Part shown: positions 44,773 to 56,900 of the stretch, in pieces
Layout of the letters: every line of letters begins with the position of its first letter
How positions within the stretch are numbered: the stretch's first letter is position 1
The notes under the pieces: generated by a model
Told to the model about the DNA's origin: nothing
Database searches by the model: none
Seen by the model: the letters and a program-made list of their open reading frames with translations, nothing else
Assembly (NCBI RefSeq): GCF_900112485.1
Contig: NZ_FOMG01000007.1
Location: 100,622 to 164,621 of the forward strand
Direction of reading: 5' to 3'
DNA length: 64,000 bases
From: Clostridium uliginosum
GTDB lineage: Bacteria > Bacillota > Clostridia > Clostridiales > Clostridiaceae
Made by a program: the position numbers and the translations under genes

Positions 44773-45057
44773 TAAGACATATGAAATTTATAAAATAACA
44801 AGTAAAATATTTTGAGCATATTTTGTATCAGACAAGTAGGTAATTTTAGCTCATAGCGCGCTATTGTCTGAACTTATCGACATGAGTAGAGAACCAAAAG
44901 TGAGAATCGAAATTTTATATTTCGTTCTTCGAACTTTCACACCGTGCAATCTATGATTTTGTGTGAATCACTTACTCAGCGAGTGATACGAGTCGAGCTT
45001 CCTTATGACTCAAAATAAGCTAGCATACTTGCTTGTTATTTTTTTGAATATGCCTAA
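44773..45057 (+). mobile_element. TWA element 19 (long form, 285 bp)
   Basis: TAA|GACATATGAAATTTATAAA...TTTTTTGAATATGCC|TAA. The inner hairpin has TTAGCTCATAGC/GCTATTGTCTGAA. It carries the same module as element 6 (TCGACATGAGTAGAGAACC, CGAACTTTCACACCGTGC, ACTTACTCAGCGAGTG). It lies between tRNA-Arg and the histidine kinase stop codon. Confidence 0.88.
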
Positions 45058-45086
45058 AGTATTTAATTAAATTTAAAGTATTATTT

Positions 45087-45992
45087 TTATAAATAAATAT
45101 CTGAAAATTCTATTTCTAGCATTTGGACATTATCTTTTTGACTTAAAAGATTTTTTTTATCTTCTACATTTTCTTTTATTTTAATTATTGGAAGTTTAAT
45201 AATAAATTCACTACCTTTATTTTCTATACTATTTAATTCTACAGATCCTCCATGTGCTTTAGTTAAATGTTCTACTAAAGCTAATCCTATTCCACTTCCA
45301 CAATGTTCACTATTTTTTTTATTTGTGCATTGTATGAATCTATCAAAAATCTTACTTTGATCCTGAATTGGTATTCCAATGCCCTCATCCTTTACAGATA
45401 TTATCAAGTCATTGGATGATTTCCATAAATTTACGTATATATTACTATTTTCAAACGAAAACTTTATAGCATTAGAAATTAAATTCACAATTATCCTATC
45501 TAAAGCTTCCGCATCAACTGCTATAACACACTGTTCAATATTAGTATCAAAAATTAGTGATATATTTTTTTGTTTTGCATATCTGTCTATTGAAGATATA
45601 GTATTTTCTATTAAGCTAACTACATCTAGATTTCTTCTTTCTATATTATAGTAATCTCTCTCTAATCTAGTAGTATCTATAAGATTATCTATAAGCTTTA
45701 ACATTTTTAAACTATTCCTTTTTATATTTCTGGTGTATTGCTCCATTTTAGAATTATTATTTTCATCTAAATATCCACTTTCATAACATTGCAATACACT
45801 TAAAATTACACTTAATGGTGACCTTAAATCATGCGAAATATTTAAAAGGAGATCTTCTTGCAAACTTTTATAATGACTTATCTCAATACACTTATTTATT
45901 AATTCTTCTTTTGATAATTTGGTAAGCTCAGCTCTACTTGGTACTTCATCTTCATGCGTTACATTGTTTATTAAATTATCAACCATACCCAT
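45087..45992 (-). CDS. Orphan cytosolic sensor histidine kinase
   Basis: The 301-aa protein has a HisKA dimerisation domain with phospho-acceptor H54 (LLNISHDLRSPLSVI). Its HATPase domain has the N box (LDRIIVNLISNAIKFSFENS), DEGIGIP and GSGIGLALVEHLTKAHGG. There is no membrane segment and only about 45 residues precede the H box, so the sensory input is unclear. No response regulator gene is adjacent. The ribosome site AAGGGG precedes the ATG at 45992. Confidence 0.88.
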   Translation of the reverse strand: MGMVDNLINNVTHEDEVPSRAELTKLSKEELINKCIEISHYKSLQEDLLLNISHDLRSPLSVILSVLQCYESGYLDENNNSKMEQYTRNIKRNSLKMLKLIDNLIDTTRLERDYYNIERRNLDVVSLIENTISSIDRYAKQKNISLIFDTNIEQCVIAVDAEALDRIIVNLISNAIKFSFENSNIYVNLWKSSNDLIISVKDEGIGIPIQDQSKIFDRFIQCTNKKNSEHCGSGIGLALVEHLTKAHGGSVELNSIENKGSEFIIKLPIIKIKENVEDKKNLLSQKDNVQMLEIEFSDIYL

Positions 45993-46142
45993 CTAAAATT
46001 TCCCCTTTTTATGAATAAATTCTAACAATATAAATTTCCAAATTATTCTATTTTATAATTCTATATTATCACATGACTTTTATGTAAACAACTATTTTAT
46101 TAATAATTTTTATTTTACTTTAAAAAAAATTATATCTAAGTG

Positions 46143-46172
46143 TTGACCTAATAAATAGTTTAGTGGTATATT
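46143..46172 (+). promoter_or_regulatory. Promoter of the DAACS symporter gene
   Basis: TTGACC, 18-base spacer with TGG before TATATT (46167-46172), an extended -10. Confidence 0.55.
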
Positions 46173-46241
46173 TGTATTCAATAGAATTACATGTGTTTTT
46201 TGTACATATACACAGTAATTATATACAAGGAGGACTTAAGG

Positions 46242-47456
46242 TTGAATAATTTTTCATTAATTAAACGTATTTTTTTATTCCTCATTTTAGGAATTTTATT
46301 GGGATTAGCTTGCAAGAGTATGAATGTTCTATTTCCAATCAAAATATTAGCTACTTTTAGCACATTATTTGCAAGTTTTTTATCTTTTGTAATACCATTA
46401 ATAATTATTGGTTTTATTGTTCCTGGTATAGCATCTTTAGGTAAAAATTCTGGTAAAGCATTAATTATTACCACTGTTTTAGCTTACATATCAACTATTG
46501 TTGCTGGAATTCTAGCGTATTTCTTAGGTATAACATTTTTACCAAAATTAATTACCAATGTTACATTATCATCTAATCAAGGATTAACGATAGATCCATT
46601 TTTTACAATTGATATTCCACCACTACTTAATATTATGTCAGCATTAGTTTTTGCTTTTATTTTTGGAATTGGACTTTCAAAAATAAGTAATAGTTCTTTA
46701 TTAAAGGGATTTGAAGAATTTAGTTCTATCATTTCTATGATAGTTTCAAAAATACTTATTCCACTTGTTCCAATTTATATCGGAGCAATATTTGCTAAAT
46801 TAAGCTTAAGTGGAGAAATTTTTACTACTATTAAATCTTTTGCAACAGTTTATTTATTGTTATTTTCTTTGCAATTTGCTTATTTAATATTGCAATATTC
46901 TGTTGCAGGAATATTAAGAAAAGAAAATCCATTTAAACTACTAAAAAATATGATCCCAGCTTACCTTACTGCAGTAGGAACTCAATCCTCAGCAGCTACT
47001 ATTCCAGTAACTTTAAACTGTGTTAGAGATAATAATGTATCAGAAGAAGTTGCTGACTTAGTTGTTCCACTTTGTGCAACAATTCATTTAGCTGGAGATA
47101 CTATAACTCTTGTGTTAACTTCAATTGGAGTAATGCTTATGAAAGGACAGATTCCAACTTTGGGACTAATGATACCATTTATATTAATGCTTGGAGTTAC
47201 TATGGTAGCAGCGCCTGGTGTTCCTGGGGGTGGTGTTATGGCTGCTCTTGGATTGCTTGAAACAATGCTTGGATTTGGTGACATAGAAAAACCATTAATG
47301 ATTGCACTTCATGCAGCACAAGATAGTTTTGGGACAGCAACTAATATAACTGGTGATGGAGCTTTAGCTTTAATTATTGATAACTTTATGAAAAATAAGT
47401 TAAAAAAGAATTCTATATCTACTATAATTAATAATAGTGATGCATTATCTGCTTAA
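46242..47456 (+). CDS. Dicarboxylate/amino acid:cation symporter (DAACS family)
   Basis: The start is TTG at 46242, 7 bases after a strong AAGGAGG; the frame continues upstream to 46191 without need. The 404-aa protein has about eight helices. It contains AVGTQSSAATIPVTLNC (the serine-rich re-entrant hairpin) and LVVPLCATIHLAGDTITLVL plus AAPGVPGGGVMAALGLLE, the second hairpin. Family members take up glutamate, aspartate, serine or dicarboxylates with sodium or protons. The exact substrate cannot be told. A terminator follows. Confidence 0.88.
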   Translation: MNNFSLIKRIFLFLILGILLGLACKSMNVLFPIKILATFSTLFASFLSFVIPLIIIGFIVPGIASLGKNSGKALIITTVLAYISTIVAGILAYFLGITFLPKLITNVTLSSNQGLTIDPFFTIDIPPLLNIMSALVFAFIFGIGLSKISNSSLLKGFEEFSSIISMIVSKILIPLVPIYIGAIFAKLSLSGEIFTTIKSFATVYLLLFSLQFAYLILQYSVAGILRKENPFKLLKNMIPAYLTAVGTQSSAATIPVTLNCVRDNNVSEEVADLVVPLCATIHLAGDTITLVLTSIGVMLMKGQIPTLGLMIPFILMLGVTMVAAPGVPGGGVMAALGLLETMLGFGDIEKPLMIALHAAQDSFGTATNITGDGALALIIDNFMKNKLKKNSISTIINNSDALSA

Positions 47457-47487
47457 AAAGAATTAGATTTTATTAGAATTACCTGTA

Positions 47488-47532
47488 ATAAAAAAGTTCC
47501 CAGCGTAGAAATTCTACCTGAGAACTTTTTTC
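47488..47532. terminator. Terminator after the DAACS gene
   Basis: AAAAAAGTTC.../...GAACTTTTTT outer stem with inner GTAGAA/TTCTAC, then TCTTTTTATT; usable from both strands. Confidence 0.85.
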
Positions 47533-47605
47533 TTTTTATTTCTAAGTATTGTAACTTAAATAATTACTTATTAGGGTATACCTAAGTTCTATCTAAATTT
47601 ACAAG

Positions 47606-48409
47606 TTATTTTAATGAATTAATTTTATCTAACATCTCACTTTTAATATACTTTAGTATAAAGATCACATACACTAATGTTCCTACTATAAACATTGTAT
47701 CTAAATATATATTTGGGAAAATTAGCTCCAATACAGTTTGAAATAAAAATGGTAATGTTGCGGCATATAAACTTACTGAGTATAATACACTATATTTCAT
47801 TACTATTTTCATAAATATTAGTGAAAATGATGCAAATACTGTTACAAATATGCAGTTTATCAGGATATTTATAAAACACATAAATATTGTATATAAAACT
47901 ATAGCCATAATAATAATTTTTGATATTATTGACATTTGAACTAATAAGTTCGTATTGTTCAAATTATTATTACCTAATATATCTTTATAAAAAATTTTTT
48001 GAGTGTTAATCTCCGTGTTTAATAAAATTCCATCCTTTAAAAATAATATATTAGAATCATTATGAACAGTTAAACTCCTTAGTTCATCAACTTGATCTAA
48101 TGTTTTATCTTTATCAATATATAATAAACTTGAGTTACTTGAAAATTCTAAAGGTGAATTTTCCATGTTTAATATACCATTCTCTATAGAAAATTTATAC
48201 TCATCACTTTGTAAACTTTTATTTATATTATCTATCTCTGTATTAACTTTATATCCTATTACAGCTCCTTTTATACCTCCAACGATTAAAGCCATCAAAA
48301 ATACATATAAAATTGCTCTACCAAATCCCTCTTTGGCATATTCAGAGAATTCTTTTAGATTATAAATAGAATTAATGAACTTTTTAAAAAAATTAGTTTT
48401 TTGTTTCAT
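47606..48409 (-). CDS. DUF1189 family membrane protein
   Basis: The start is the ATG at 48409, 5 bases after GGAGG; a TTG four codons earlier is the ribosome site itself. The 267-aa protein has an N-terminal helix (AILYVFLMALIVGGIKGAVIGY), an outside domain to about 160 and three to four C-terminal helices. The FKDGILLNTE and LYIDKDKTLDQV stretches match the DUF1189 family. Function unknown. Confidence 0.78.
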   Translation of the reverse strand: MKQKTNFFKKFINSIYNLKEFSEYAKEGFGRAILYVFLMALIVGGIKGAVIGYKVNTEIDNINKSLQSDEYKFSIENGILNMENSPLEFSSNSSLLYIDKDKTLDQVDELRSLTVHNDSNILFLKDGILLNTEINTQKIFYKDILGNNNLNNTNLLVQMSIISKIIIMAIVLYTIFMCFINILINCIFVTVFASFSLIFMKIVMKYSVLYSVSLYAATLPFLFQTVLELIFPNIYLDTMFIVGTLVYVIFILKYIKSEMLDKINSLK

Positions 48410-48618
48410 TATTTCCTCCAATATAACTTTAAATTAAGTAAATTCTAATAAATATCTTACCATATAATTTAATTACATGAAACATAAAGGTTTATTATTA
48501 GTAATTATTGTTAATATTATAATATAACACTATAACTAATATTGCTCTATATTATTCAAATGTAAAAAGACTTTTTAGTTTTTATTATATTTGTTCTGCA
48601 ATAAATAGGAGGTATATT

Positions 48619-49788
48619 TTGCAAACTAATAAACATTTTCAATTTAATAAAAAATCACATAAAATAATTATATATATTTCATTAATATTAGTAGTACTTA
48701 CATCAAGTGTACTTTTTGAGGCTTATAAATATAATAAATTTTTTACTGAATTTAAAACAAACTTTGAAAATAATAACTTTTCACAAGCAAATAAATTATT
48801 ATTAACCAAAGAAAACTTTAATCCATTTAAAGACATAATGTTTAAAAAGGATCTATCAAACTATTTTATCGATAATATAAATAATTTAAAGCAAAATATT
48901 GATGATAAAACTCTAACTCAAGAAGAAATTTTATCAAAGATTAAAGAAATAGATAGATATAGTCTTACCCCAAATGAAATGTCTACTCTTATAAACAATA
49001 TTCCTTTTCTTGAGGATTCAATTAATAACTATACTAATGGAATTGATTGCCTTAATAAAAATCAATATTTAGAAGCTATGAGTTATTTTAATAATGTTTC
49101 TCCTTTAGATCCAAACTATATAGACTCATTAATATGTATACGTGAATCTAAAAATAAAATTAAAGAAGATTTATTCGTTAATTGTGATAATTTAGCTAAT
49201 AGTGATTACTATAAACAAGCCTTAAACAGCTTATATGACAGTGCTGACATAATTGGAGAAGATAAAGATATTAATAAAAAAATATCTGAAATTAAAGTTA
49301 AACAACAAGAATATCTTGATAAAAACTCTGATACTTCTCAAGCAATGTCTGAAACTAGCCTAAATAATTTATCAAATTATAATATTAATACATTAAATTT
49401 AAAAAGTAATACATCTTACTTAATTAATATAAGTATTAAAAATCAAAAGACTTATATATATAAAGGTAATTCTAATAATTGGAGTTTAGATAAAACCTTC
49501 TCATGTTCTACTGGCATTAATGGAGAAGATACTCCTTGCGGTTCATTTACAATTAAGGAAAAAGGAGCTTGGTTTTTTTCTGAAAAATATAATCAAGGTG
49601 GGAAGTATTGGACTCAAATTGATGGTGATATTTTATTTCATTCTATGCCTTTTGATAAGGATAAAACTACTATATTAGATACTACATTAAATAAACGTTC
49701 ATCTCATGGTTGTATACGACTTTCCTTAAATGATGCTAAGTGGATTTATGATAACATTCCCAGAGATACTAAAATTATAATTAAATAA
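48619..49788 (+). CDS. Membrane-anchored L,D-transpeptidase (YkuD)
   Basis: This 389-aa protein has one N-terminal membrane helix (IIIYISLILVVLTSSVLF) and a helical stalk with TPR-like segments (about 40-240). The C-terminal YkuD domain has H-S-M-P and the active-site motif S-H-G-C365-I-R-L. It is located outside the membrane and forms 3-3 cross-links or attaches peptides to peptidoglycan. The start is TTG after AGGAGGT. A long terminator follows. Confidence 0.88.
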   Translation: MQTNKHFQFNKKSHKIIIYISLILVVLTSSVLFEAYKYNKFFTEFKTNFENNNFSQANKLLLTKENFNPFKDIMFKKDLSNYFIDNINNLKQNIDDKTLTQEEILSKIKEIDRYSLTPNEMSTLINNIPFLEDSINNYTNGIDCLNKNQYLEAMSYFNNVSPLDPNYIDSLICIRESKNKIKEDLFVNCDNLANSDYYKQALNSLYDSADIIGEDKDINKKISEIKVKQQEYLDKNSDTSQAMSETSLNNLSNYNINTLNLKSNTSYLINISIKNQKTYIYKGNSNNWSLDKTFSCSTGINGEDTPCGSFTIKEKGAWFFSEKYNQGGKYWTQIDGDILFHSMPFDKDKTTILDTTLNKRSSHGCIRLSLNDAKWIYDNIPRDTKIIIK

Positions 49789-49902
49789 TATATATGTTCT
49801 AATTAAGTTTATATATTTAAACTACTGAATTGTTAAAAAATACAGAATGATGTATCTTAAATTGTACATTGTTAATTAAAACATATATATTTATATTATA
49901 AT

Positions 49903-49960
49903 AAAAAAGTACAGTAATTGATTTAGCGCTAAGCAAATCTATTACTGTACTTTTTTTATC
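49903..49960. terminator. Terminator between the L,D-transpeptidase and addA
   Basis: AAAAAAGTACAGTAAT...ATTACTGTACTTTTTTT; a 14-bp stem with a loop holding AGCGCT. It can serve both converging genes. Confidence 0.87.
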
Positions 49961-50060
49961 ACATTAATTTTTTATCTTATATATGGTATAGTTCTTCATA
50001 AATATTATTTTAAATAAGTATTCTTTATAATAATATTTATAGTTAGAAGCTGATTATAAA

Positions 50061-53000
50061 TTATAATATTATTTCTATTTCTTTATCTAAATAAAAAGAA
50101 TATAAATAACTTTGTTTAACTTTTTTTCCTGTCATTTTAAATATTGCATCACTATAATATTTCAATTGCTTTCTATACTTATTGTCTAATTCATGTTCAC
50201 TGTTTTCTTCTACATAATCTGTTTTAAAATCTAAAAGTATTAATTCATCATTTTCTTCAAAGAAACAATCTATTATACCCTGTAATCTGACTTTTTCATT
50301 ATTGTAATTTTCCGGTAATGAATTATCTATCTCTAAGCTACTTATTTCAGTATAAAATGGTATTTCCCTATAAATTTTATCATTTCTTTTATATGCTTCA
50401 ATAACCCTTTTGCCTAAATTACTTCTAAAAAAATTCAATATTTTGTATGGATTAATAACCTTAAATTCTTCTTCTAATAAAAATTCTTCTTCTAATAATT
50501 TATTTAGTTGTTCCTTAATTTCTTTTAATGAGTTTACCTTATTAAAATCTATCTTTTTCATTACAAAATGAACTGCTGTCCCTCTCTCTGCTGGTGATAA
50601 TCCCTTTTCTTCTTGAAGAAATTTAGGTGTAATAACTTTACTAACTTCCTTATACAATTCAAGTGATTCATAATCATCTTCATCATTTTTTTTCTTTAAA
50701 TCAGATACAGATATATTACTTTTAATTTTAGTTGATTCTTTAAATTTATATTGATATCCTAATCTTCTATTAATTTCATTTCTTATATTTATATCTATAC
50801 ATTTATCTAATATTGATACTTTATTTTCATTATCTTCGCTTAAAATTTCTAATCCTTCATCATTTGTTAAATCATTTTTATTCCATATATTTATTTCCCA
50901 CTTAGATAAGTCATCTTTACATATTTCATCTGAATAGCCTAAAACTTTTCTCAATATTGTTGCATCTTTATGTTGACATAGAGCCATTCCAATCCAATCT
51001 ATATACGATTTTCCTTTTAAAACTTCACTAGGTAAAATTAACTTTTTATCTAATGCTGCTGAATTAATCCATCTCTCTATAGACTTTTCAACATTTCTTA
51101 CTGCACCTGTTATAATTAATTTTTCTTTAGCCCTAGTAAATGCAACATATAGTATTCTCATCTCTTCTGATAGTGTTTCTAATCTCATACTCTTTTTAAT
51201 GGCTTCTTTAGGCAATGTAGTTATACTAGTCCTCTTCTCTAAATCTATAAAATCAGGTCCTAATCCTAATTCATCATGATATAAAATTTTATTGTTTAAA
51301 TCCATCAAGTTAAAATTCTTTCCCGTACCACATAAAAATACTACTGGAAATTCTAATCCTTTACTCTTATGAATACTCATAATTCTTACTACATCTTCAT
51401 TTTCACCTAATATCTTAGCACTTCCCATATCTCCTGAAGATTTAGTTAGCTTGTTTATAAAATTTATGAAATTAAATAATCCTTTAAAGCTAGTCTCCCC
51501 AAATTGTCTTGCTCTTTGAAATAGTATTTTTAAATTTGCTTGTCTTAGAACTCCATTCGGCATAGCTCCAACATATCCATAATAAGCAGTATCCATATAC
51601 AAATACCAAATAAATTCATCAATAGCCATATACATTGATTTTTTTCTCCATTTATCAATGCTTTCAATTATATATATACATTTGTCTCTTAACTCTTTTG
51701 ATGTTAGCTTTTCTTTAACAATTTCATTTATATTTTCATAAAAATATTTATCCTTGTTTATAAGCCTAATATCACTTAATTCCTCAGCTGTAAGTCCTAT
51801 AATTGGTGAAATTAATAATGATATCATAGGAACATCCTGCATTGGATTATCAATAACTTTCAATAAAGACATTATTGTTCTAATTTCAATAGATTCAAAA
51901 TACCCTGATCCAGTATCTGCATACACTGGAATACCAGCTAAACCTAATTCATCTAATAATACTTCTGACCAATTTTTAGTTGCCCTTAAGAGAATTACTA
52001 TATCCTTATACTTTAAACTTCTATATTGACCTGTTTGATTATCTAAAACCTTAAATTGTTTATCATCTTTTTTAGACATTAACTCATTAATTCTTTTAGC
52101 AATAATTCTTGCTTCTACATTAATATCTCCAATATCTTCATCTTCAATTAGTGGTTCTTCATTTAATTCTTGAGTAGATTCAGTGGAACTTTTATCTAAA
52201 ATATTAACTTCTATAGCTCCACCAACTATATCTTCTTTACCATTTTCTAAAGCATAATTAGCTCCTAAATTCAAAGCTTCCTCATCAGTGTATTCCAATT
52301 CTCCAACAGTCTTAGACATTACCTCTTTAAATATATAATTAACTCCATTTATAATTTCTTCTCTACTTCTAAAATTTTTATAAAGTTGAATCTTTCTATT
52401 ATTACCTTTATCTAAAAAATAGCTATTATATTTCTCAATAAATAGTTCTGGTTTAGCCTGCCTAAATCTATATATACTTTGCTTTACATCCCCAACCATA
52501 AATACATTAGGGTTATCTGAATTCTTTCTAGATATTAATTCAATTATAGTTTCCTGTACATTATTAGAGTCTTGATACTCATCTACAAGTACCTCATCAA
52601 AATAATCTTTAAAATTTTCTGCTACTTTAGATGGAATTATGTTACCTTCATCATCATAATTGATTAATATATTTAAACATAAATGTTCTAAGTCATTAAA
52701 ATCTAGTATATTTTTCTCTTTTTTCTTGCAACTAAATCTATTTATAAACTCCACTACAAGTTCAGTTAACACTCTTGCATATGGATAAGAACTTTTAATA
52801 TTCTCTAACATATTATTAGGTGATGTTAAAAATGTGCCCTCAACTAAACTAACTATCTTCTTTTTAACTTGATCTCTAATTTGTTTAACTAAATCTTGAG
52901 CATTTTCATCACTTATAGTGTTTTTCTTTATTGTCTTAAGTCTATTGAAATTTATTCCTTTTAATGCATTATATAAATGCTCTAAACTTAAATCTGTATT

Positions 53001-53792
53001 ATCATAAGCATAAATAATTAATTCTAATTCACTAATAAAACTATCTAAATAAGGTTCTAATCCTTCAATATTTTTAATGATTTCAACAGCTTTATCCATC
53101 ATTTTTATATATCCTTCTAATTCAACCTTAATGCTTTGTTTTAACACTTTTGCCCAATTAGTTTCATCTAACTCTTCTAGGGTGCTTATATTAAAAGCTT
53201 CTGCAGCATTTTTTAGCCACTTCTGAGGCCAAGGTCCTGACATTGTAAAACTATATAGTTTTAAAACCAGCTCTTTTAACCCTTCATCACTTTTATAGTT
53301 ACTAAAAGCTTCAACAAATCTTATAAATTCACTCTCATTCTCATCATACTTATCATCAAACAGTTCATTTATAATCTCCATCTTAAGGAGTGTTCCTTCA
53401 GTCTGATCACATATTCTAAAAGAAGGATCTAAATCTATTTTATGAAAATTATTTTTAATTACATCTAGACAGAAAGAATGCATAGTTGTAATATTAGCTC
53501 TATTTAATAATGTTAATTGCTTTTGAAGATTCTTAGATGTTGGATTTCTATCTAATTGTTTTGATATTGCAGTAGCTATTCTCTCTCTCATTTCAGATGC
53601 TGCTGCATTTGTAAATGTAACAACTAAAAGTTTATCAATATCTATAGCGTTATCTTCATTAGTAATTATTCGTATGATTCTCTCTACTAAAACAGCAGTC
53701 TTACCAGATCCTGCAGCTGCAGCAACTAATAAATTGCATTCTCTAGTTGTAATAGCCTTTAACTGCTCATCCGTCCATTTTGTTTCACCCAT
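50061..53792 (-). CDS. addA: ATP-dependent helicase/nuclease subunit A
   Basis: This 1243-aa protein has the UvrD/Rep superfamily 1 helicase motifs in order: [18 protein letters not shown] (motif I), [23 protein letters not shown] (II), [19 protein letters not shown] (III), [19 protein letters not shown] and [12 protein letters not shown] (V-VI). The C-terminal RecB-type nuclease motif is [13 protein letters not shown]. With AddB it processes DNA double-strand ends to Chi sites for RecA. addB lies 111 bases upstream. Confidence 0.96.
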   Translation of the reverse strand: MGETKWTDEQLKAITTRECNLLVAAAAGSGKTAVLVERIIRIITNEDNAIDIDKLLVVTFTNAAASEMRERIATAISKQLDRNPTSKNLQKQLTLLNRANITTMHSFCLDVIKNNFHKIDLDPSFRICDQTEGTLLKMEIINELFDDKYDENESEFIRFVEAFSNYKSDEGLKELVLKLYSFTMSGPWPQKWLKNAAEAFNISTLEELDETNWAKVLKQSIKVELEGYIKMMDKAVEIIKNIEGLEPYLDSFISELELIIYAYDNTDLSLEHLYNALKGINFNRLKTIKKNTISDENAQDLVKQIRDQVKKKIVSLVEGTFLTSPNNMLENIKSSYPYARVLTELVVEFINRFSCKKKEKNILDFNDLEHLCLNILINYDDEGNIIPSKVAENFKDYFDEVLVDEYQDSNNVQETIIELISRKNSDNPNVFMVGDVKQSIYRFRQAKPELFIEKYNSYFLDKGNNRKIQLYKNFRSREEIINGVNYIFKEVMSKTVGELEYTDEEALNLGANYALENGKEDIVGGAIEVNILDKSSTESTQELNEEPLIEDEDIGDINVEARIIAKRINELMSKKDDKQFKVLDNQTGQYRSLKYKDIVILLRATKNWSEVLLDELGLAGIPVYADTGSGYFESIEIRTIMSLLKVIDNPMQDVPMISLLISPIIGLTAEELSDIRLINKDKYFYENINEIVKEKLTSKELRDKCIYIIESIDKWRKKSMYMAIDEFIWYLYMDTAYYGYVGAMPNGVLRQANLKILFQRARQFGETSFKGLFNFINFINKLTKSSGDMGSAKILGENEDVVRIMSIHKSKGLEFPVVFLCGTGKNFNLMDLNNKILYHDELGLGPDFIDLEKRTSITTLPKEAIKKSMRLETLSEEMRILYVAFTRAKEKLIITGAVRNVEKSIERWINSAALDKKLILPSEVLKGKSYIDWIGMALCQHKDATILRKVLGYSDEICKDDLSKWEINIWNKNDLTNDEGLEILSEDNENKVSILDKCIDINIRNEINRRLGYQYKFKESTKIKSNISVSDLKKKNDEDDYESLELYKEVSKVITPKFLQEEKGLSPAERGTAVHFVMKKIDFNKVNSLKEIKEQLNKLLEEEFLLEEEFKVINPYKILNFFRSNLGKRVIEAYKRNDKIYREIPFYTEISSLEIDNSLPENYNNEKVRLQGIIDCFFEENDELILLDFKTDYVEENSEHELDNKYRKQLKYYSDAIFKMTGKKVKQSYLYSFYLDKEIEIIL

Positions 53793-53903
53793 AAATTTAC
53801 TCCTATCTAAACAATTAAATTTCTATAATCTCTAATATCATTAATTCTAAGATTCAAATATTAAAAAACATATTATATTAACTAAAAACTTTAAAAACCT
53901 AAT

Positions 53904-56900
53904 TTACTTTTTATTTTCATTTAAGTCCTTTTTAATATTATCCCAAATCTCATCTTTAGATTTTTTCATTATAATTTTATATTTATTATCTTTAATGCTA
54001 CTATCAAATTGACATATTGATGAAAAGTCACAATAATCACAATGTGTATTATTTAAATGTTTAGTAGGCTCTATCTTAATATCTCCACATAACATATCCT
54101 CACATAAATCAATCATCTTTTTATTTACATACTCCCTAAGAATATTAAATTCCTCTTCGGTTACTACATCACTATTTGATTTAAACTCTCCATCTTTTTT
54201 TAAAGCAGCTGGTATTACTAATGAATATCCATCGGTCTCCATCCCATTATCCATAGCCTTAACTACTTTTGCATCTTTTAATATCAAACCGTTCATTTTT
54301 AAGTTATTTAAAACTTCTTTTTCTACTTCTTCTTCGCTCATTTCTTTTTTACTTTTAATTATTGGATCATCTACTCTAAAATACAATATTGCACCAGGTA
54401 ATGCTTGTTTTTTCAATATATATTTCGAATTTCTAAGTAGTGCATCTAAATAAACTAAAAGTTGTATTTGAAGTCCATAATAAAGTTCTACTAAGTCAAA
54501 ATGTTTATTTCCTGTCTTGTAATCTACAACTCTTAAATAAGTGTTACCGTCTAAATCTAGGGTATCTATTCTATCTATTCTTCCATTTAAATATACTTTT
54601 TTATTTGATGGAAGATTTAATACTATTGCTTCTCCATCTTTATAATTTCCAAAAGAAAATTCATTATTAAATACTTCAAATTGTCCTCTTCTCATTTGCT
54701 CTGATATAACAGAAACTGATTTAGAAATAACTCTTTTAAATCTTTGAGAAAAATATTTATATTTATTGCTACTATTTAATATAGAATTACTATCTTCTTT
54801 TAATTTTTTATCAATTAAATCTGATACAATATTTCTACATTTATGATTATCTAACTCTGACCATGCTATTTTATCTACCTTAACCTTTTCTGTAAAAGAA
54901 TCTAGAACTTCATGTACAAATGACCCTAAATCTGGGGGTGTAAATTCATATACCTTACGATTTTTGGCCTTAAGGCCATATTGTATGAAATATGAAAATG
55001 GACATTCTGCATACTTCTCTAACCTCGAAACACTGAAAGCTAATTTTCCATCTTTATTGGTATAAAGAGATTTTAACTTGTTTCTTGCTACTTTTTCTCC
55101 TGTATTAGAATAATTTAAACCATTAAGTGTATTTTCCATTTTCCAACTAAAATTTTCATTTTCTTTAAACCAATTATAAACCTCTCCCCAATATTCCTCA
55201 TCTATATCTTTATTTTCAAAATCTCTCCTTAAAGCAAATATTAATTCATTAAATGTTGGAATTGGTGCAATAATTTTATTTAAATAATCAGTATTTTTAT
55301 TTAAATCATAAATGGAACTTTCTTCAACCAAATTAGGAAATATCTTTTTCATTCTAGATATAACTATTGATGGCCTTAAAGATTTTCCTTCAAAATCAGC
55401 CATAGGATAAGATAACATTAAATATTCGCTAGCTATTGTGAGTGCAGTATATACTATAAATTGTTCTTCAAATGCTTTACTTCTAGTATCAGAAGCTAAT
55501 GACACTCCTAATTCTCTTAACTCAATTCTATCTCTATCTGATAAAATTCCCTCTTCTTTATTACTAGATGGCAATATACCATCATTAATTCCTACTATAT
55601 ATAATGCTTTTACATCTCTTCCTTTTATTCTTGCTATATCTCCAACATTAACTTGATCTAAAGCCACAGGTATAACACCTATCTCTTCATTTTCAAATCC
55701 TGAATTTAATATTTTAAAAAACTCAAATGATTCTATTTCTTCTAACCCTATAACATCTACCGCTTGATCCAATATATCAACGACAATAGTTTGAACTTGG
55801 CTATATTCCTTAACCTTATCTTCTAATCCTAAATCTTCAAATTCTTCTATTAAAGCATCTATTTTTTCAAAAGCTTTTATATCTACTAAAAACTCATAGA
55901 TAGCTTTACATATATCTCTAACCGTATGTTTACCTTCTATTTTATTATGAAATAATAGAAGTGAATTCCTGATTTGTTCCATTACATCAAATATAAACAA
56001 TTCTTCATCAGAAACTCCATTTTCCTGGCTTAACATCTTAAGTTTATTAATTTCTTCTATACTCCACTTATATCCCTTTATTCCATGTTCTAAAACAAAA
56101 TTCTCTAATCTATCAATATATTTATTATCTATCCCAGTTAATCCACTCTTTAAATATTTAAAAACACTTTCATAAGACCAGTTTTTAAATAATACTTCAA
56201 ATGAAGAAGTTATTAAAATTATTAGTGGATTGTTTAATAATTTAATTTTCTTATCCATGAAATAAGGGATATTGTAATCATTAAATATAACAGATATTAT
56301 TTTGTTATAATCATCTATATTTCTACACACAACAGATATATCTTTATATCTATATCCTTCGTCTCTTACAAGCTTAATTATATCCTTTGAGACGCTCTCA
56401 ATCTCATCATAAGTATTATTTGCCTTGTATAGTCTTATATCCTTATTCTCTCCCATATACTCTTTAAACGGATAAGTAATACAATACTTTTCTATATGTC
56501 CTAATTCTTTGCTGTCTTTAAATCTATATAAATTTTTATTATTTAAATTAATGGGCTTAATATACCCTATATTATTTTCTTCCATTAGTTTTAATATCTT
56601 ACTTTCAGTACCTTCTATACAACTAAATACATTTGTAATATCATTATTTTCACTTGATGTTACCTTATCCATGCAAAGAGTTATATTAACTTTAGAGCCC
56701 TTTGCTAATATTCTTATAATTTCTAATTGTTGAGGTGTAAAAGTTGTAAATTCATCTATCCATATTTCACTTTTTTCATATATGTTGTTCTCTAATAACT
56801 TTTTGCTTAACAAAGTTAATTCATCATCCGTATCAATATATGAACTATGCATTTTGAAATTAAACGCTTCATAGATTAAAGATAGTTCTCTTATCTTATC

